DNA of 50,426 nucleotides from Acidobacteriota bacterium. GTDB taxonomy: Bacteria; Actinomycetota; Thermoleophilia; Gaiellales; Gaiellaceae. The notes below the pieces were generated by a model that ran no database searches, had not been told where the DNA came from, and was given only the letters and a program-made list of their open reading frames with translations. The stretch spans positions 1 to 50,426 of the forward strand of contig JAGWRZ010000131.1 of the NCBI GenBank assembly GCA_028876365.1. The letters run 5' to 3'. Every line of letters starts with the position of its first letter. The stretch's first letter is position 1. A program made the translations under genes and the position numbers. Positions 27,501-29,569 of the stretch are shown here, one piece after another.

Positions 27501-28559
27501 GGCCGCGCTACCGGTGCCGCCCCCGGTCGGCGCAACGGTCGAGTCGATCGTGCCGCTCGTGCCCGTCGTCGCGCTGCTCGTGGTCGAGCCCGACACGACC
27601 GTGCTCGACACCGTTCCGGTGCTCGAGGTCCCGACCGTCGTCTGAACGGTCGCCGGCGCCGTCGGAGTCGACGACGTCCCGGAGGAGATCTGGCCGGACG
27701 TGGAGCTCGTCGTGGCCGTCGTCGCGGTGGTCGTGCTCGTCGACGAGGTGTCCGTCGAGGCGCCCGTGGTCGTGCTCGTGTCAGTCGAGGACGAAGCCGG
27801 AGGAGACGTCGTGCTGCTCGCGGTGGTCGTGGTCGTGGTCGTGGTGGTCGTGGTGGTCGTGCTCGGCGTGGTGGTCGTTCCGGCCGACTGCGTCGTGTCG
27901 GAGCTGCTCGGGTCCGTTGAGGTCGAGAAGAACTGATAGCCGGACGGCGGGGTCGCGGGTTGCGACGTGGTCGCCGGCGCGGGCTGCTGTGCGGGTGCCG
28001 ACGCGAGAGCGCTCGATGGGAGCGTCGAGAGCGAGCCGACGTCTTGTTCGACGACCGGCGCCTTCGCGAACGGGTCGGGAGGAGTCTGGGGCGATTGCGT
28101 CGGAGACGGAGCGACTTGCGAGTGCTTGTCGCTGATCACCGGCACCTTGTGGGCCGCTCTGACCACGTTCCGCGTGCGGGGGACCGCCGGAAGTGACGAC
28201 GGCCTGGCCGCGGGCAGTGCGGCCGGAATGTGGAGCGCCGGCACGCGAAGAGTCGGCGCGGCGACGTTCGGGAGCGACAGGGACGGAAGCGGAGTGACGG
28301 ACGCCGGAACACCCGGTTGCCGGAAGACGAGAATGAGCGGGCCGATGTAGAGGGACACGAGGACGAGAACGCCGAGCGCCGTCCAGATGTACTTGACCCG
28401 CCGCGAACGCAGCGAGACGAGTCCGTACGGATTAGCCGCAGCGACTGACGCGTAGCTTGTCGTCGCTTCCCTCCTGCCCGATCGTGCGTAACTGACTGAC
28501 GACGGCGACTTTCGCACAGCCCTGTCGAAAACACAATGGACCGAACGTGGTCCGCGCAA
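348..28559 (-). CDS. Giant (~9,400 aa) multidomain repeat surface protein: N-terminal TM anchor, Thr-rich stalk, ZU5-like domain, ~90-aa beta repeats, FN3-like modules, RTX-like repeats, helical C-terminal cap
   Basis: One uninterrupted frame of 9,403 codons with coherent domain/repeat content throughout. TM segment '[25 protein letters not shown]'. The predicted start is TTG at 28559; an in-frame GTG at 28517 is an alternative. Confidence 0.9.
   Translation of the reverse strand: [9403 protein letters not shown]
2085..4445 (-). repeat. RTX/hemolysin-type nonapeptide repeat blocks within the giant CDS
   Basis: Repeated GGxGxDxhxG: '[22 protein letters not shown]', '[32 protein letters not shown]', '[40 protein letters not shown]', '[31 protein letters not shown]', '[24 protein letters not shown]'. 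Confidence 0.85.
14690..15075 (-). repeat. Second RTX-like repeat block within the giant CDS
   Basis: '[17 protein letters not shown]...[13 protein letters not shown]...[17 protein letters not shown]...[39 protein letters not shown]'. Confidence 0.85.
18430..19320 (-). repeat. Three tandem '[13 protein letters not shown]...SALTGLxVxxV...GTYTIDL' repeats in the giant CDS
   Basis: '[21 protein letters not shown]...', '[21 protein letters not shown]...', '[21 protein letters not shown]...' in succession. Confidence 0.8.
22005..23350 (-). repeat. Tandem copies of the ~90-aa 'GGTFTL...SVQxAL...YxVTFxGxLxxTNV' repeat in the giant CDS
   Basis: Four consecutive copies, e.g. '[85 protein letters not shown]' and '[19 protein letters not shown]...SVDAALEGL...[18 protein letters not shown]'. 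Confidence 0.8.
26930..27950 (-). other. ZU5-like domain plus Ser/Thr/Pro/Gly-rich stalk of giant protein
   Basis: '[60 protein letters not shown]', preceded by a long low-complexity segment including '[27 protein letters not shown]'. Confidence 0.6.
27821..27882. repeat. GGTCGT/GTG-type microsatellite encoding poly-Thr
   Basis: cggtggtcgtggtcgtggtcgtggtggtcgtggtggtcgtgctcggcgtggtggtcg. The minus strand reads ACC/ACG Thr codons. Confidence 0.85.
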
Positions 28560-28588
28560 GGCCGAAACGCGACGTTTACGGGACCGTT

Positions 28589-28611
28589 ACGAACCACCTT
28601 GCGTGGTTCGT
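28589..28611. promoter_or_regulatory. Inverted repeat/hairpin between the 313-aa gene and the giant gene
   Basis: acgaaccac-cttgc-gtggttcgt: 9-bp perfect stem, 5-nt loop, no U-tract on either strand. Confidence 0.5.
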
Positions 28612-28627
28612 GCGCGTTGTCCAGAAG

Positions 28628-29569
28628 TCAGCGAACCGACTGCTGCAACTGCGTGATCTCGCGCGGAATCGCCGCAGCGTCCGCAGCCAGATGACGCACG
28701 CGAACGTCATACGCCTTGACCGCGGCGATCTCCGCCTCCTGCGCGGCAACCGTCTGGGAGCTGCGCGTCGCAATCGTGAACGCTCGGGCGAGCTGAGGCA
28801 CGTGCGAGCGCTTTTTCTGGCGCAGCGCCGCTGCAAGTCGTGCGCCCGCCCGCTCGGTGGCGGTGAGGCTGTTCATCTCGCCTCGCAACGCGGGAGCGAG
28901 CACGTGGGGAGCGGATAGACGCTCCATTCGCGCTCGGACGCGCGAGACGACGGTGTCGTACGCGGTGACCGCATCCGCCTGAGCGGCCGCAGCTTGATCG
29001 GATGCCGTTGTGAACGCCGCCTGCGCTTCGGCTATCTGCTTTTTCGTCCCGCGAATCGTGTGCGGCGTCGGCGGCCTGATCGTGGCAAGCGTTCTCCCGA
29101 GCGTCGCCGCGGCCGTGTGCAGGCGCGCGAGCAGCGCCGAGAACGACGGAGAGAAGCGGGCGAGGAGATAGACCTCGCGCGTGATTGCCGCCTCGCCACC
29201 GACCAGGCGGAGCACGTCGGCGCGAAGGTGCGCCGCGTCACGCGGGGCGGGAATCGCGGCGATCCGCCCGCGCAGGATCGTGAGCGTCGTCTCGGCCTGC
29301 GCCAGATCGCTACGCGTCTTGGCCGAGACGGTCTTCGAATGGGAGAACGCCTGGTATGCGGCGAAGACTTTCGTGAGCGAGTAGTTCATCCGACCCTCGA
29401 CCGCGTCCACGTTCTTGATGTACGCGACGAGGGCTCGTCGGCGAGCCGACTCGTGGTGCGGCAACGAGACGACGATCGCGGCTGTGACGGCCCCCGCGGC
29501 CGCGAGCCCGAGAACGATCGTCCGTCCGTTACTTGACCAGCTGAACCGTCGAAACGCTGCCGTCGCCAT
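28628..29569 (-). CDS. Membrane-anchored helical/coiled-coil-like protein, unknown function
   Basis: 313 aa. N-terminal TM 'IVLGLAAAGAVTAAIVVSL' then an Ala/Gln/Arg-rich helical sequence. Its start overlaps the 3' end of the upstream gene. Confidence 0.7.
   Translation of the reverse strand: MATAAFRRFSWSSNGRTIVLGLAAAGAVTAAIVVSLPHHESARRRALVAYIKNVDAVEGRMNYSLTKVFAAYQAFSHSKTVSAKTRSDLAQAETTLTILRGRIAAIPAPRDAAHLRADVLRLVGGEAAITREVYLLARFSPSFSALLARLHTAAATLGRTLATIRPPTPHTIRGTKKQIAEAQAAFTTASDQAAAAQADAVTAYDTVVSRVRARMERLSAPHVLAPALRGEMNSLTATERAGARLAAALRQKKRSHVPQLARAFTIATRSSQTVAAQEAEIAAVKAYDVRVRHLAADAAAIPREITQLQQSVR

Noticed and set aside
27821-27882. Short regular repeat as a CRISPR-like array
   Set aside because: No spacers and units of 3-6 nt; it is a coding microsatellite for Thr.
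348-28559. Giant ORF as an assembly or frameshift artefact
   Set aside because: Domains and repeat units run continuously in one frame to the C-terminal cap. No duplicate blocks identical at DNA level were seen. Long-read confirmation is still advisable.
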